Shown in pieces: positions 24,156-35,258 of a stretch of 64,000 nt of DNA (position 1 is its first letter; the number at the start of each line of letters is the position of its first letter). This DNA is from Oscheius sp. JU75 (lineage: Eukaryota > Nematoda > Chromadorea > Rhabditida > Rhabditidae), in NCBI GenBank assembly GCA_037178855.1, contig JASJZC010000006.1, forward strand, positions 8,040,501 to 8,104,500, in the 5' to 3' direction. The notes under the pieces were generated by a model. That model was not told the DNA's origin and ran no database searches. It saw only the letters and a program-made list of their open reading frames with translations. Position numbers and translations under genes: made by a program.

Positions 24156-26729
24156 TCAAACCTTGGGAAGAGGGACACCGACGTCCGAATACTGAAGTCC
24201 CTCAGGGTAGCGAGTCAGAGGAGCCCTCTCAGGATCATTGTGTCCCTCCAACTCCTGGTAGTGCTTCCTCTGCTGGATCTGGTACATGATGAGGGCGATC
24301 AGAGCAATGACCAAAAGAATGGATAGTGCCAGAAGGATCCAGGTCACGGTCTGCCATTGAGATGTGCCGGTGATTCTGAAAACGATAAAAGTTTAGTTTG
24401 AATTAGGGGCTCAACCACTCTTGTCGTAGAAGGGCCGCCGAAAGTAAAAATACGAAAACTAGGGGCTTTCCGGATTGTTTTATAAGGAAATACAAAAGTT
24501 TGTCAAGTGCGGAAATCGAACCCGACACCTTTTGCTCTGCAGTCGGTGCGCTGTATAACCGACTGCGTCATGTGTCTTTCGTATACTGAAACTCACTGGT
24601 CAAGAAGAGTAGCTCTCGGCTCGGGACCTCCAACCACATTGTCCGATTCCATGTAGTCTGGCTGAACCTTCTGCACATCCTCCGTCGGCATTTCAGCAAC
24701 AGGAGGAGCCGGAGTCGACTTTCCCTTATTTTTGTTCTCGTCCAGCACTGAACTCGGTCCATGTTTGTGAATCTTGTCTAGGAGACCATCTTGGCCTTCC
24801 CATTTGCCGCCAGCTCCTTCCCCCTTGCCGCCAGCTCCTTTCCCTTTGCCGCCAGCTCCTTCCCATTTGCCGCCAGCTCCTCCCCATTTGCCGCCAGCTC
24901 CTCCCCACTTGTCCTTTCCAGAACCCCAATTTGGCTCGTTCCTATCAAAGACTTCCTTGGCCGCAGCCATGTCCAGGTTCTGCTGAACCTTGGCGTACAT
25001 CTTCTCGTCCCAGTAGGCCTTCGTTTGATCGTTCATGATCTTCATCATGAGCCCGGTGATCTCGTTCTTCTTCTGCTGTACCGTGTTCATCTGCTCGATA
25101 GCCTCGGCCTCCAACTGATCCAGTTCGTCTTTCTTCGTTTGGATGTCCGATCTGTACTGGTCGATGGCCTTCTTGTGTTCCTCCTTTCGCTGCTGCTTGG
25201 CTTCGGTTCTTCGTTGCAGTTCTTGCTCCATCAGCTGTTTTAGCTCTTCAAACTCTTGCTTTGCCTGCTCAAGCTTCTGAAATATGACAGTTTTTGTGAT
25301 CCAAACGCGTCTCAAAGGACGAACTACATGAAGGAGCTCAACCGTGTCAAAACAGCTGCGTTACAAGCTCAAGACAACCTTTTCCGGCTTTTCGATATTC
25401 TGTAAAGTTGTAAAATAGATTGAGAGTTACAACTTTCCAGAACATTGGAAAGTTCGAAAGGGGGATGCGGGCTCGATGAAGATGTCGCGGCGCGCCAAGA
25501 AGCAATTTGGTTTCATACGTCTCGGGGTCAAGACAGCATTTTCGGACTTTTGGATGTTCGATAGCCTCGAAGTTGTAGCCCTTGACTTTTTCTATAATTT
25601 TGCAGAGCATCAGCAAGCAAAAGTATGTTGTGTTGATCTCAAAAATTGACCCTACCCTTCGTACTCAAACATCGGAAGCGTATAATTCTGACGGGACGTA
25701 TTTATGAAAGATTCTACCTGTTTCTGTTTGTCCCATGCCTGCTTCTTGGCCTCATTCATCTTGTTGACCCAGTCACTCCACTTTGTCTGCATCTGATCGA
25801 TGGAGTTCTTGTAGTCGTCCAGTTGTTGCTTCTTGGTCTCAGCCGCCTCCTGTACCTTCTCATCCCACTTCTTCTTCAGCTCGTTGTACAGATCGATCGT
25901 CTGCTGTTTCTCCCTCTCCTTCTCCTCCTTTTTATAGTCAGAGAAGATCTGGAAGGCCTTCTTCAGCTCGTCCATAACCTCCTGTCGATGAGCAGCCTTC
26001 TCGGCCTCGCGTTGCTCCTTAGCTTGTTGAAATTGCTGAAAATACACAATTGAAAATACCGATTCCTACTCACGTCGTAAGTTTCCTTGATCTTGTCCGC
26101 TTGCTCCTTGAACTTCTGGTTCATGGCATCGATCAGCTCTTGAAGTTTGGCCTGTTCGTCTTGCTTCTTCTGTCTGGAATCAAGATTCCGTACATACTGT
26201 CTCTCACAAAATACGTTATTTTCTGGATTTAGACGGCATTTCTGAACTTTCTGATGTTCTGCAAAGCTGTAGAGCAGATCAAGAGCTACAACTTTATAGA
26301 ACATTATTAAACCCAAAATTGTTATCTTGAGCAAAAAAAATGAGAATCCAAATCACGTCTTGGACGTCTCAACATCGATATCCATTCAAGCACAGATTTT
26401 TGAGCTTTACGATATTCTGCAAATTTGTAGCCCTTGACCTGCTCTACAACTTTGCATAATATCGGAAAGTCTTTAAACGTCGTCTTGGGCCGGAAAACAG
26501 CATATTTTAATGTGAGCTTCTATTCTGGATAGTTTACCTGAAGGCCTCAAAGTCATTCTTCCACTGCTCTTTCAGTTCCGCCTCAACGTCCAGGAATTGC
26601 TGGAATCTGGATATTCACATAGAAACGGAGTCCAAATACCTGGAACAGATCGGCAGACGACGGTTCCTCCTGTGCTCGTCCCAAACTCACGGCCGCTAAG
26701 AACACTGGTAATAGAAAGAGGAGCTTCAT
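24156..26729 (-). CDS. Type I membrane coiled-coil protein (paralogue 1)
   Basis: Unrecognised protein with a clear architecture. Exon 1 (26729-26640) gives a signal peptide, MKLLFLLPVFLAAVSLGRA. The next exons join in phase and form a long, highly charged coiled coil of about 240 residues (for example QQTIDLYNELKKKWDEKVQE). Then come about six copies of a GGKWxGA or GGKGxGA repeat, a Pro- and Asp-rich linker, and a last exon with ITGTSQWQ, the membrane helix TWILLALSILLVIALIALIM and a cytoplasmic tail of about 45 residues ending PLPKV. A surface protein with an extended ectodomain is inferred. It is the downstream member of a tandem pair with 28854-31148: exon order, intron phases and the LDQ-(I/L)TGTS-VTWILLA junction match, although sequence identity is low. 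Several introns contain palindromic repeats. No function is assigned. Confidence 0.85.
24499..24572 (-). repeat. tRNA-like element in last intron
   Basis: The minus strand shows GACGCAGTCGGTTATACAGC (A-box-like) and GGGTTCGATTTCC (B-box-like) at tRNA spacing. Acceptor stems do not pair convincingly, so a tRNA-derived repeat is favoured. It lies in the last intron of coiled-coil paralogue 1. Confidence 0.5.
24786..24915 (-). repeat. Coding minisatellite (GGKWxGA units)
   Basis: About six tandem 21-base units encode the Gly- and Lys-rich repeats of coiled-coil paralogue 1. On the plus strand they read as repeats of TTTGCCGCCAGCTCC with small variations. Confidence 0.85.
25375..25660. repeat. 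Palindromic repeat family, copies 3 and 4
   Basis: Two adjacent copies lie in one intron of coiled-coil paralogue 1. The first has TTCTGTAAAGTTGTA and TTACAACTTTCCAGAACATT. The second has GAAGTTGTAGCCCTTGAC and AATTTTGCAGAGCATC. Confidence 0.7.
26225..26505. repeat. Palindromic repeat family, copies 5 and 6
   Basis: Two copies lie in an upstream intron of the same gene: TTCTGATGTTCTGCAAAGC with GAGCTACAACTTTATAG, and TTCTGCAAATTTGTAGCCC with CTACAACTTTGCATAATATC. Confidence 0.7.
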
Positions 26730-26902
26730 CCTGAACAGTATTGGTATTTTCGAATTGTGAAAGATAAGTAGAGAGTTCTAAATGACAATGTGACTCGTGC
26801 CTCTCTTATCAGGTGTGTAGAAAAAGAGGAGCTGTTGGTGATTATGCTTTGTAGCCGAAAACAGTTTCATTAGGTTGCGCCAGTCGGAGTTTGGAGCTTA
26901 TA

Positions 26903-26995
26903 CTGCGCACCAACTCTTAATCAAAGACGTCGATACACAGTTGTTTGTCTAATCCAACTGCGTATCGAAGCCTATGGCTTAGAGTTGGTGCGCAG
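26903..26995. repeat. Nested hairpin
   Basis: A perfect 15-base outer pair (CTGCGCACCAACTCT with AGAGTTGGTGCGCAG) encloses a 12-of-13-base inner pair around CGATACACAGTTG. Related pieces occur near 39830-39905 and 57050. Confidence 0.85.
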
Positions 26996-26999
26996 CCAG

Positions 27000-28853
27000 T
27001 AGTTTTGGTTCATCGAAAAGATAACAAAAGTAGGATTCCGGGAAGTGCAGGCATGGCTTATCTCTCGGGCTACTAACTTGCGACATTGGGGCAACTGTAA
27101 AGATAGGACAGCCAGTCAATAAGCACAAATAGGAGCCGACTGTCGAGTCCCATATCATTGTTTTCTGTTTGTGTGTGTGCCTTATCTACTTGATCATGCG
27201 ACGCGAGAGGCACTTCGAACTAGTAACATCTTGAGAGTCAAAGTCGGAAGAAGACAGAAGGAAGCTCTGTGTTATCTGGCTAGGAGGGTAATCTTATCAT
27301 AAGTTTTGACCCGAGAGATTGACCAGGAATGGCCGAACGTGCCGAAAATCACAAGCCCGGGCCGGTTTGTAAACGGCATGCAGTGGACCTAGGATTGGAC
27401 AAACCACAGTGCGCATTTTTAGCGGTAGATGAAAACTTTGACACCCATTTTGAACATAAGCTAGTTAGACTGTGTCGAGCCTATGCTCAAAATTGGTGTC
27501 ATGTTTTCTTTGTTAGATTGTCTTCTCCCGAAAAAATGTGCCATACTGACGCGCGCCCGGTCAACACTAGCACGGCGAAATCAGTCACCTGGATGGATCA
27601 ATCTCACACTTACTGTCTCGGCGTTTGAGCTAGTCCGTATGTTAGAAACACAGTATGTGCCGTCCAATGTAGTCTGAAGCAAATATCGTGCCTATTATAC
27701 TCGTCCCAAACACGATATTCACGTCAACAAACAGATCGAAATCTATCAAAAAGCCGTTTTTGGACGGTAGACTTCACCGATTAGGGCTAAACCTAATAAG
27801 GACAAGATTGGGTAATAGTTCGGCAGGCGGCTCGGTTCATTCAAACGGGTTTTCGCGCGCATTTTTGAATTCGGCGGGATTTTGAAATCTTCTTCTCGTT
27901 TACGATTCCTACGCCTTGTCACTGCTTTTCACAACTTTTTGCCTCACCTTTCATGTCTTTTCTTGCTCTCTTCAAGTAATATAAACTAGAACTGCCTTGT
28001 ATAATGATAATTGACTCCTATCGGTTGACCAACAGACGGGAGCAGATTGTACCAACGGAGAACTAGGCAGTCTTAGTTTTTATTTCTTGAAGCGAACAAG
28101 AAGAGACATAAAATATAAGGCAAAAAGTTGAGAAAAGCAGTGAAAAGGCGTTGAAATCGTAAACGAGAAATAGATTTCAAAATCTCGCCGAATTCAAAAA
28201 TGCGCGCGAAAACCCGTTTGAATGAACCGAGCCGCCTGCCGAACTATTACCCAAGATTGTGAGCCAAGTCTATTTGCCTAAAAGAGCAATGGTAAAATAA
28301 GAATAGTCGTCACTATCAGTTGATTAGTTCATAAACAAGGAGAAAGTGGTCTGTAGACATGCTCTGGGACACAACATCTTGGACACAAAACATAAAGATC
28401 TGTTTGTCTGACTGAGGAATCTGGTCTTGATCATCAGTATAACACGTTTACTTTAGCCATGATCAGAAAAGAGATTCAAAAGTCCTGGCGCAATTCCAGC
28501 TTCGGGTAAATCGGATGTGCCCCATCGTCGCCGGGTAGTCTCTCGTACTTGAGTCGCCGCGTGTTCTGGAATATTTTTTTTTTTTTGAAAACGTTTTAGT
28601 CTATTGGTAGGGAATAACACCACGTCTCCACTATCGACGCAATCGGGTACTTGTGTGATACGTGCAACACTAGTTGCAACGCCAAAGATGGCAAGTCGAG
28701 AATTACTGAGGATTTAGTTGACACGCCAGTTGTGACTAGAAGATAGGCACGGCACTATTGCTAAATTTGTGATAGCCCAACTGTGAGGTTGGAAAGAGGA
28801 CAGGGTGACTTTACCTAGACCCGGTTTACTGAGAAGGACTTTTTAACAGTTCG
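27000..28853. other. Intergenic between the coiled-coil paralogues
   Basis: Apart from the foldback at 27808-28254, no gene is visible. A 99-codon frame opens with ATG at 27329, but no homology is recognised and it is probably chance. Confidence 0.5.
27808..28254. repeat. 447-bp foldback element
   Basis: Arms 27808-27997 and 28066-28254 are about 190 bases each and strongly similar as reverse complements, around a 68-base loop. The outer ends are TTGGGTAATAGTTCGGCAGG and its complement. It lies in the spacer between the two coiled-coil genes. Confidence 0.88.
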
Positions 28854-31148
28854 TTACGGGACGCAAGTGAAGGAAAATCCGGAGTTTGAGCGGTATACAG
28901 TCGATGTATCAGTAAATTTGCCGACCTGATACAGGATGGTTCCGAGGAGAGCCACCGCCAGGAAGACACAGATTGCCAGCAGGATCCATGTCACATTTTG
29001 CCAGGTTGAGGTGCCGGTCAACCTAAAAGTCGAGATTGAATGGCAATAGATACTACTCACTGGTCCAGGAAGGTAGCCTTGACTGCAGCTTCTGCCGGAG
29101 CCGGTTCTCCAGAAGTTACAGAGCTTCCAGCCCAGACGATCTTCGCATAGATCTGGTCCCAGAACTCCTTGACGGCCGCATCTTTCTCTTTTTTCTTCTT
29201 AATCGCGTTTTGGATCAATGAGGACAGGATGACTTTCACGTCTTCCCATTTCTGGAACCTTTTTTTCACGAACTATCTTGTCCCACCTGAGCCTTCTCCT
29301 CTTCTTTTGCCGCCTTCCAAGCCGAAAACTTGGTCTTCAAGTTGGTGAAAAACTCGTGGATGGCCGGCTTCATCTGCTCAATAGCCTCCTGTCTCTCCTT
29401 CTTCTTCTCAGCCTTTCGTATCCTGGTCGTATTGGCAATCGCTTCAAAAACGGTGAAAAGTTCCTGGACAAGCTGCTGCTTCTCCACGACTGTCAAATCC
29501 TTCTGAACTTTTTGAATAGGGCTGTAGAAGTGAAAAAAACTCACAGGGAGCAGAGATCGAGTCTCAACCTCTGCAGCTTTCTGTGCGTGTTCTTTCTTGA
29601 TCTGAAACAGTTGGCTACTATTGAATAGTTGGATGGTTCAAAAATAAGAAGCCACTACCGTAACCCTTTTGTTCTTGTGGCGGGACCCTCTCAGCACGCG
29701 AACATTGAATACTCAGCCAAGGCTAAAGGACTCTGGGCTATTTGTCCTGCCACGAAATCAAATTGCTTACGGTGAAAGAGGGGCGGAATTTGGAATATGC
29801 GGAGGTGCTGCGTTTGGGCAAGTTATCGTAGTCATTTTTGATACGCGGCCTCTATGTTATAGGAGTTGGTGCGTGCTTCAAAGCCAAAATGGCACCCACC
29901 GCATATTCCGCATTTCGCCCTCTCAGATTACGGTAGTGATCGATTTTTCTTTTAAACAAACCATACCTTTGTCTTAATCTCATCCACCTTCCCACTGATT
30001 TTCTGCTTTATTTCGTTCCATCTCTGCTGGAACTCTTTTTTCTTTTGGGCTCGCTCAGCTTCTTTTGCTGTTCTCTGCTCTTCAAGTTCTGCTTCCAAGT
30101 CCTGCAAGCTTTGGACTATTTTTTTCAAGAATGTAAAAAAAACATTGTTAGGCTGCTTGATTGACACGTACTCGCAGCCTGAGCAGAAGAATAGCCAGAG
30201 TTTGGTAGTCAGATAACCAATATGACAGTCAAAAACTATAAACTGGACCGTCACACAAAGAAAGGGTCAGAAGAAGAAAAGACAAAAGTAAGAGTGTACG
30301 GAACAGAGAATCGAGTAAGCTACTTTAACCATCTGACAGTTTATGGTTAACTGGCTTTCCAAATAGATCATTTTCATGCTATCTATCTCCGACTCTGGCC
30401 AGCTCGTGGTTCAACATTCTGGTCGACATTTCTACCAGAAGTTGTATTTACCGAACTATCTGACACTCCTCTTGTCTTGATACTTTTATGATATACAGAC
30501 GCAGTATTTCCTACAACTCAATCGCAATTGAAACTTTTTTGTAGCACCAATACTTCAACTTTGCTTCTTATATTGCTGTTCTGCTAAGAAAAAAAAATAA
30601 GAACTATTGGGAAAATACGTCCGTGTATCATCAAAGTACCTTCGTCTTTTTTACAGGCGCTAAGAGTGTTTGGAGTCTCGAGCCTCTACTTCAGAGACTC
30701 CCCTGTGTCTCATGACTGCTTCGTCTAATATCTGATCGCCGTCTAGATTGTTCAATCTATGTAACACTGCTTGCTGCTCGTCAAGAATAAAAGTGTTTGC
30801 CGTTAGTCGGTGACGATAGACTGTCAAACTCACGTTGATCTTGGTCTCCTGCTCCTGTTTCAGTTTCTCCCAAAGTTCCTTGAACTTCTCAATGCTGTCT
30901 CCATTGGAATCCTTCAAGAAAATTCAGAACCAAATGGAGAAAAACAGACCGGCAAGTCCGTGACAGCCACAGAATGACTGGCCCGATAGCTGTCAATGGT
31001 TCCCTGCAGTTTAGCTGCCAGATCCTCTCGGATCAAGCCATCTGGCCTGACATATTCCTCGGCCAACTCCTTCTTCAAAGTTTCGATTTTATCGAAGATT
31101 CCCGAGCCGAAAACGGAGGAAAATAGTAGAAAAACAAGGAGCAGCATT
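28854..31148 (-). CDS. Type I membrane coiled-coil protein (paralogue 2)
   Basis: The ATG at 31148 starts a signal peptide, MLLLVFLLFSSVFGS. The following exons keep phase. They encode IETLKKELAEEYVRPDGLIR and a helical segment, then FKELWEKLKQEQETKIN, then a strongly charged coiled coil with RTAKEAERAQKKKEFQQRWN, then AIEQMKPAIHEFFTNLKTKF, then KWEDVKVILSSLIQ with a Pro/Ala linker. The last exon gives LTGTSTWQ and the helix TWILLAICVFLAVALLGTIL, followed by a short tail ending CVP and TAA. The gene has the same order and junction (LDQ then TGTS) as paralogue 1 but lacks its Gly-Lys repeats and has a shorter tail. It begins only about 160 bases downstream of the cyclophilin stop codon, so co-transcription is possible. 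No known family is recognised. Confidence 0.82.
29652..29942. repeat. Intronic element with inverted ends
   Basis: CACTACCGTAA near 29655 and TTACGGTAGTG near 29930 form inverted ends. An inner pair, GGAATATGCGG with CCGCATATTCC, adds further pairing. It lies in an intron of coiled-coil paralogue 2 and looks like a miniature inverted-repeat transposon. Confidence 0.65.
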
Positions 31149-31310
31149 CTGTGCGGTGGTTGCCTCGTCTCCTTATCAACAAACGGTCGATTAGATAGAG
31201 AGCTAGTCAATGAAACCACAGAATTTATTTGAGAGAGGAGATGTTCAAAAATTGGACAAGGATATAACATAAAATTAGCCGTAAGGTTGAGGAAACCTGA
31301 CAAGGAGAGT

Positions 31311-33707
31311 TTAGCTCGACGAGCGGGAGCGCCGACGGCGAGTATCACGAGATCGGGAACGCCGACGACGCTGGTCGCGACTGGAACTTCTGTCACGACG
31401 ACGGCGATCGCGGCTGCGACTGCGCTTGTGATCACGGCTCGAGCTGCGATCACGACCAGCCCGGCGACGTTCGGGAGACCTCTTCCGCTCGTGAGATCGA
31501 GAACGACGACGATCACGGGACCGGCTACGAGAACGACGTCCACGCGAGTGGGAACGTGAACGAGACCGACGTCTTTCGGGAGTCTTGGACCTAGAAAGAT
31601 GATTTTTATAACGAGCCCACCACGGTGAGTTAGTGCGCCAAATTGTATGAAATTGATTTTAGCCTAAAATATGCAAAAATGAAAGTATCGAAATTGTTTT
31701 ACGATGCTTTAGGAAGCTGCAAAACGTTTGTGAAGTATGGAGAATCGAACACGACTCTTTGAGGATCGGTAGTGAGCGCACTAACCGAACCGATAAACGA
31801 AAAGTTCGTAGCCGACATTAATAAATAGCTAAATATATGTCTACAAACCTGGAATGAGACCTTTCCTTGTTGGCGGCAGCCTTCTCCTTCTCCTCCTCCT
31901 TCTCATCCTCATCCTTTTCTTTCTTACTTTTCAACTCTGCCTCCTCCTTGGCCTGCTGTTGTTCCTTCTCCTCTCGCTCCCTCTCCTTCAGAGCTTCCAA
32001 AGCACGAGCCTGTTCCTGAAAATGTCCAAAAGTTGTTGTTTTGATGTTTTTATAGGGGGGTAAACACCAGGCTAAGCATTTCTATTGTTCTATGCCGTTT
32101 ACCAAGTCCCGAGTCAAGCGCTCATCTACTACAGGACGACATTAAGGGCAATAGGGGAATACATGACTTTCGACTGGGTCAAGAGCCAGAGCGATAGACC
32201 ATTTGTGTGTTGAGTAAAATATCAGCGACTACAGGTCACCGCACTAGAACTTGGGACAGTTTTCTGTCCGATTCATCCATGAACCAAAATAGTGAAGATT
32301 CGGCTACTTACCCTGGCCTCGTCTCCCTCATTATCACTCTCATCCTCCGAATGACTAAGATCCACGCCTTCGGCGTCGCTGTGAACGCTGCGAGGGGAGG
32401 CTTCGATGGCCGTCTCGGTCTATAACATTTCTCTAGAAAGATTCCACAAAGACAACGGACCTTGATCTCGGTCTCCTTCTCAGCAGGAACGGCGTCTTCA
32501 TTAGCATCAGCGTGAGTGCCTCGCATACGTCGAACGACGGTCTCTCCACCGCCCAGCCGTTCTCGCTCCGAGTGAAGATCGTCCAAGGTTTTGAGACGTT
32601 TCTAAAAAATGGGGTATTTTGTGGCAGAACGAGAAAAATACCGTTTCGCGTGACCAATGAGGAGGAGTGGTGCTTCTGTCGCGCTGGAAGCGCATGACAC
32701 CCCGCCCTTTGGTTTTGATACCGGTAGACCTTTCGATTCTCTCGTTACGATCCCTCCGTCCCGAGTCGCGACGATCGTCACGACGATGACGGTCTCGACT
32801 ACGAGATCTGTCACGCCGTCTGTCGCTGCCACGTCGGTCATGACGATCCCGGCTCCGACTGCGACGACGGCGATCATCGTTCTTCTTCTTGCGGTCTTCC
32901 GGGGTACGAGAGCGCCTCATCAGGTACGAGTGCTGATTGGCGGGCTCCGGCGGGAGATCTTCAGCCTTTACAGTCGATATTTGAATGTTAGCCTTGCCGT
33001 TCTCCTTCTCCTCCTCGCTGCTGCTTGAGTGTCTTCGTTTTTTCTTGCTGCTTTTCTCGTTGTCCGAACTAAACTTTCAGCTTTGAAACCCATAAAATAA
33101 TTTAGACTCACTCGTCCTCACGACGCTCAGTCTGTCTCTTCCTGACCAACTCGCCACAGCGGAGGATCTCAACATCCGCAATCGGCTTCGACTTGCCGTC
33201 GACCTTCAGAAGCTCCATCTTTTGGACGACCTCGGTTCCGCTGACTACGCGGCCGAAGACGACATGTTTTCCGTTGAGATGGGGCGTGGGACGCGTGGTA
33301 ATGAAGAACTGCGAGCCGTTCGTGTTCGGTCCCTTGTTGGCCATCGAGAGCAAGAAGGGCTGGTCGTGTTTGGCAATAAAGGGTTCATCCTCGAACATGC
33401 CGCCGTAAATCGATTCGCCGCCGGTACCGTTACCGTCAGTGAAGTCTCCTCCCTGATTTTTTAATCAAATGGATACCAAAAACGCCTGTACCTGACACAT
33501 AAAATCCTTGATGATCCTGTGGAAGCAGGAGCCCTTGTAGTTGAGAGGAACTCCGCGTTTGCCGGTTCCGGCATCGCCGGTACAAAGTCTAATAAAGTTC
33601 TCCGTGGTTCGTGGAGCTAAATCATCGAATAGCTCGAAGACAATGCGACCTTCCTCGCTGCCATCTATTCCAATATCTAGATAGCATCGACGACGGTTCT
33701 TCGCCAT
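31311..33707 (-). CDS. SR-rich cyclophilin (PPIG/NKTR-like peptidyl-prolyl isomerase)
   Basis: Nuclear peptidyl-prolyl cis-trans isomerase linked in its family to pre-mRNA splicing factors. The ATG at 33707 directly follows a TTTTCAG acceptor. Exon 1 ends at 33492, exon 2 is 33452-33112, and exon 3 begins at 33068. Residues 1-180 form the cyclophilin domain with [33 protein letters not shown] and [11 protein letters not shown]. The usual Trp of the cyclosporin pocket is His here, as in large nuclear cyclophilins. After it come a basic Ser-rich linker, Arg-Ser repeats, and a TPPHW motif typical of the SR-cyclophilin group. Acidic and Glu/Lys-rich segments and a final Arg-Ser block ending SRSRSSS and TAA complete the protein. 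It is preceded on the same strand by the L38 gene, with a gap of about 330 bases. Confidence 0.92.
31735..31802 (-). repeat. tRNA-like element in cyclophilin intron
   Basis: The minus strand has TTCGGTTAGTGCGC (A-box-like) and GTGTTCGATTCTCC (B-box-like) at roughly tRNA spacing. It is intronic and degenerate. Confidence 0.45.
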
Positions 33708-34039
33708 CTGAAAACGGAAGACTCTACACGAGAAACGACGAATAAAGTGAGGGCAAGGATTATGCAGAATTCGAATTCGCCAGCGCTGCACACTAACGGG
33801 CATTGACAGATTCTTTCGCTGCGAGACCTTTTCTACCAATCTCGACACGCGACATAACTCGTGAAGGCCTCTATCAAGTATAAAACGGCTTTTGACAAAA
33901 ACCTGTCTCAGAGAAGAACGTATGAACAATTAGTACAAGCTCTGACAAAGGTTTAGTATTGAAAATGAATGAACAAATAGGATAATAACAGATTTATACG
34001 ACATAGCTTTTATTTCAATGTCATAACAACGGCAACAAT

Positions 34040-34355
34040 TTACTTCAGCTCCTTGACTTGAATTCCAGGGGGCAGAGACTGCTTCAGCTTATCAGCCTTC
34101 TCCTTGTCCTGAAAAATGATCGTGAGAAACTCGTTTGTATTTTTTGGGGAAAAACACGTTCATCCCAGTATTGGTAACAGTCAAAACGTAAGAAAATCGA
34201 GAAAAACTTACATTAACAACCAGGGTGTACAGGTACTTGCTGCAGCGAACCTTGAACTTAGTGTTCTCCTTGTTCTTCTTGATCTTGACCGACTTGGCGT
34301 CCTTCCTGCGGGCCTTCACGAGGAATTCCTTGATTTCGTGGATCTGCTTCGGCAT
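34040..34355 (-). CDS. rpl-38: 60S ribosomal protein L38
   Basis: Component of the large cytosolic ribosomal subunit. Two exons encode 70 residues, exactly the family length: [20 protein letters not shown] through LYTLVVN, then an intron, then [20 protein letters not shown] ending LK and TAA. Sequence and length match eukaryotic L38 closely. The ATG at 34355 lies 13 bases behind a TTCCTGCAG acceptor, suitable for trans-splicing. The gene is head-to-head with the small mitochondrial gene at 35259 and lies upstream of the SR-cyclophilin on the same strand. Confidence 0.97.
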
Positions 34356-35258
34356 GTTGAATTACCTGCAGGAAAAATCTCATTGCACGGCACATTTTGT
34401 GAGAAAAGAAAGAAAACAGTGCAGGAAAGTAAATCTCGGAAATTTCCGAGCCAAATTTTGCAAAATGGATCACTACGATTACAAAACGTACTTACAATTT
34501 TTACATACTTTTTGTGCCTCTTTTACAGTGAAATCAAGCGAAAAAAAAGTATTCAACAGGGAAAATTCCAGGTAAAGGGAGCAGAAAAGTTTAGGAAAAG
34601 GAAATCAAAGTGGGAAAATTAAAGGACTGCCTCGGGTTACGGTAGCATTAGCGCGCGGTTTCTCCACAATTCAAATTTTTTAGAGAAAGTTTAGTTTTCC
34701 TTTACCAGCTCCTTCTCACTTTTTCCCTTCTCTCATACCCCAAACTTTGCCCTAAAACTCTTTGGCAGATATACGTTACCCCCTTTCAATGCTGCAAGTG
34801 ACATGTGTTCGGCTAGAACCCGTCTGCACAAAAATACAGCCACGTAGCCCTTTCAGCTGTAACGAGAACAAGCATCGCAACCGCACCGCCCATTTGCTTA
34901 CATGTTATTTTCTCTAAAATTTGAATATGATGACCATATTTCGGAAATCTGGAGTTGATATTGCGATAACGATCGAGTTTTCCATACCTTTATTTGGTTG
35001 AAACGGTGTGAAGGCCGTAGCTGGAGGTGAATCGATCAAAAACGTTCCTCTCTCCCTATCCAATCAATATGAGCACACTTTTATGCAGTTTTTCGAGTGT
35101 GAGGTGTTGTTAGAGCGATATTTCGCTGTTTAGAAACCGAGAGACTGCTTTACCGTTGTTTTTTATTCCCGAAACCTCAAATTTGGGTTTCGCACGTATG
35201 TCATCGTTCCTTTCCCTCTTCTTCGTACTCAAAACATGGAAATATTTCAGTGGTCGGC
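34356..35258. other. Divergent promoter region
   Basis: This 0.9-kb space lies between the L38 gene and the plus-strand small mitochondrial gene. It contains GGGTTACGGTA (34628), a motif also seen at the end of the intronic element near 29654. No coding gene was seen. Confidence 0.5.

Noticed and set aside
24791-25243. Leu- and Phe-rich plus-strand frame
   Set aside because: Antisense of the charged coiled coil and of the Gly-Lys repeats; hydrophobicity is an artefact of the opposite strand.
25646-26053. Leu-rich plus-strand frame resembling a membrane protein
   Set aside because: Antisense of Lys/Glu/Gln codons in the coiled-coil exon.
31287-31559. Thr/Ala-rich plus-strand frame
   Set aside because: Antisense of the terminal Arg-Ser block of the cyclophilin.
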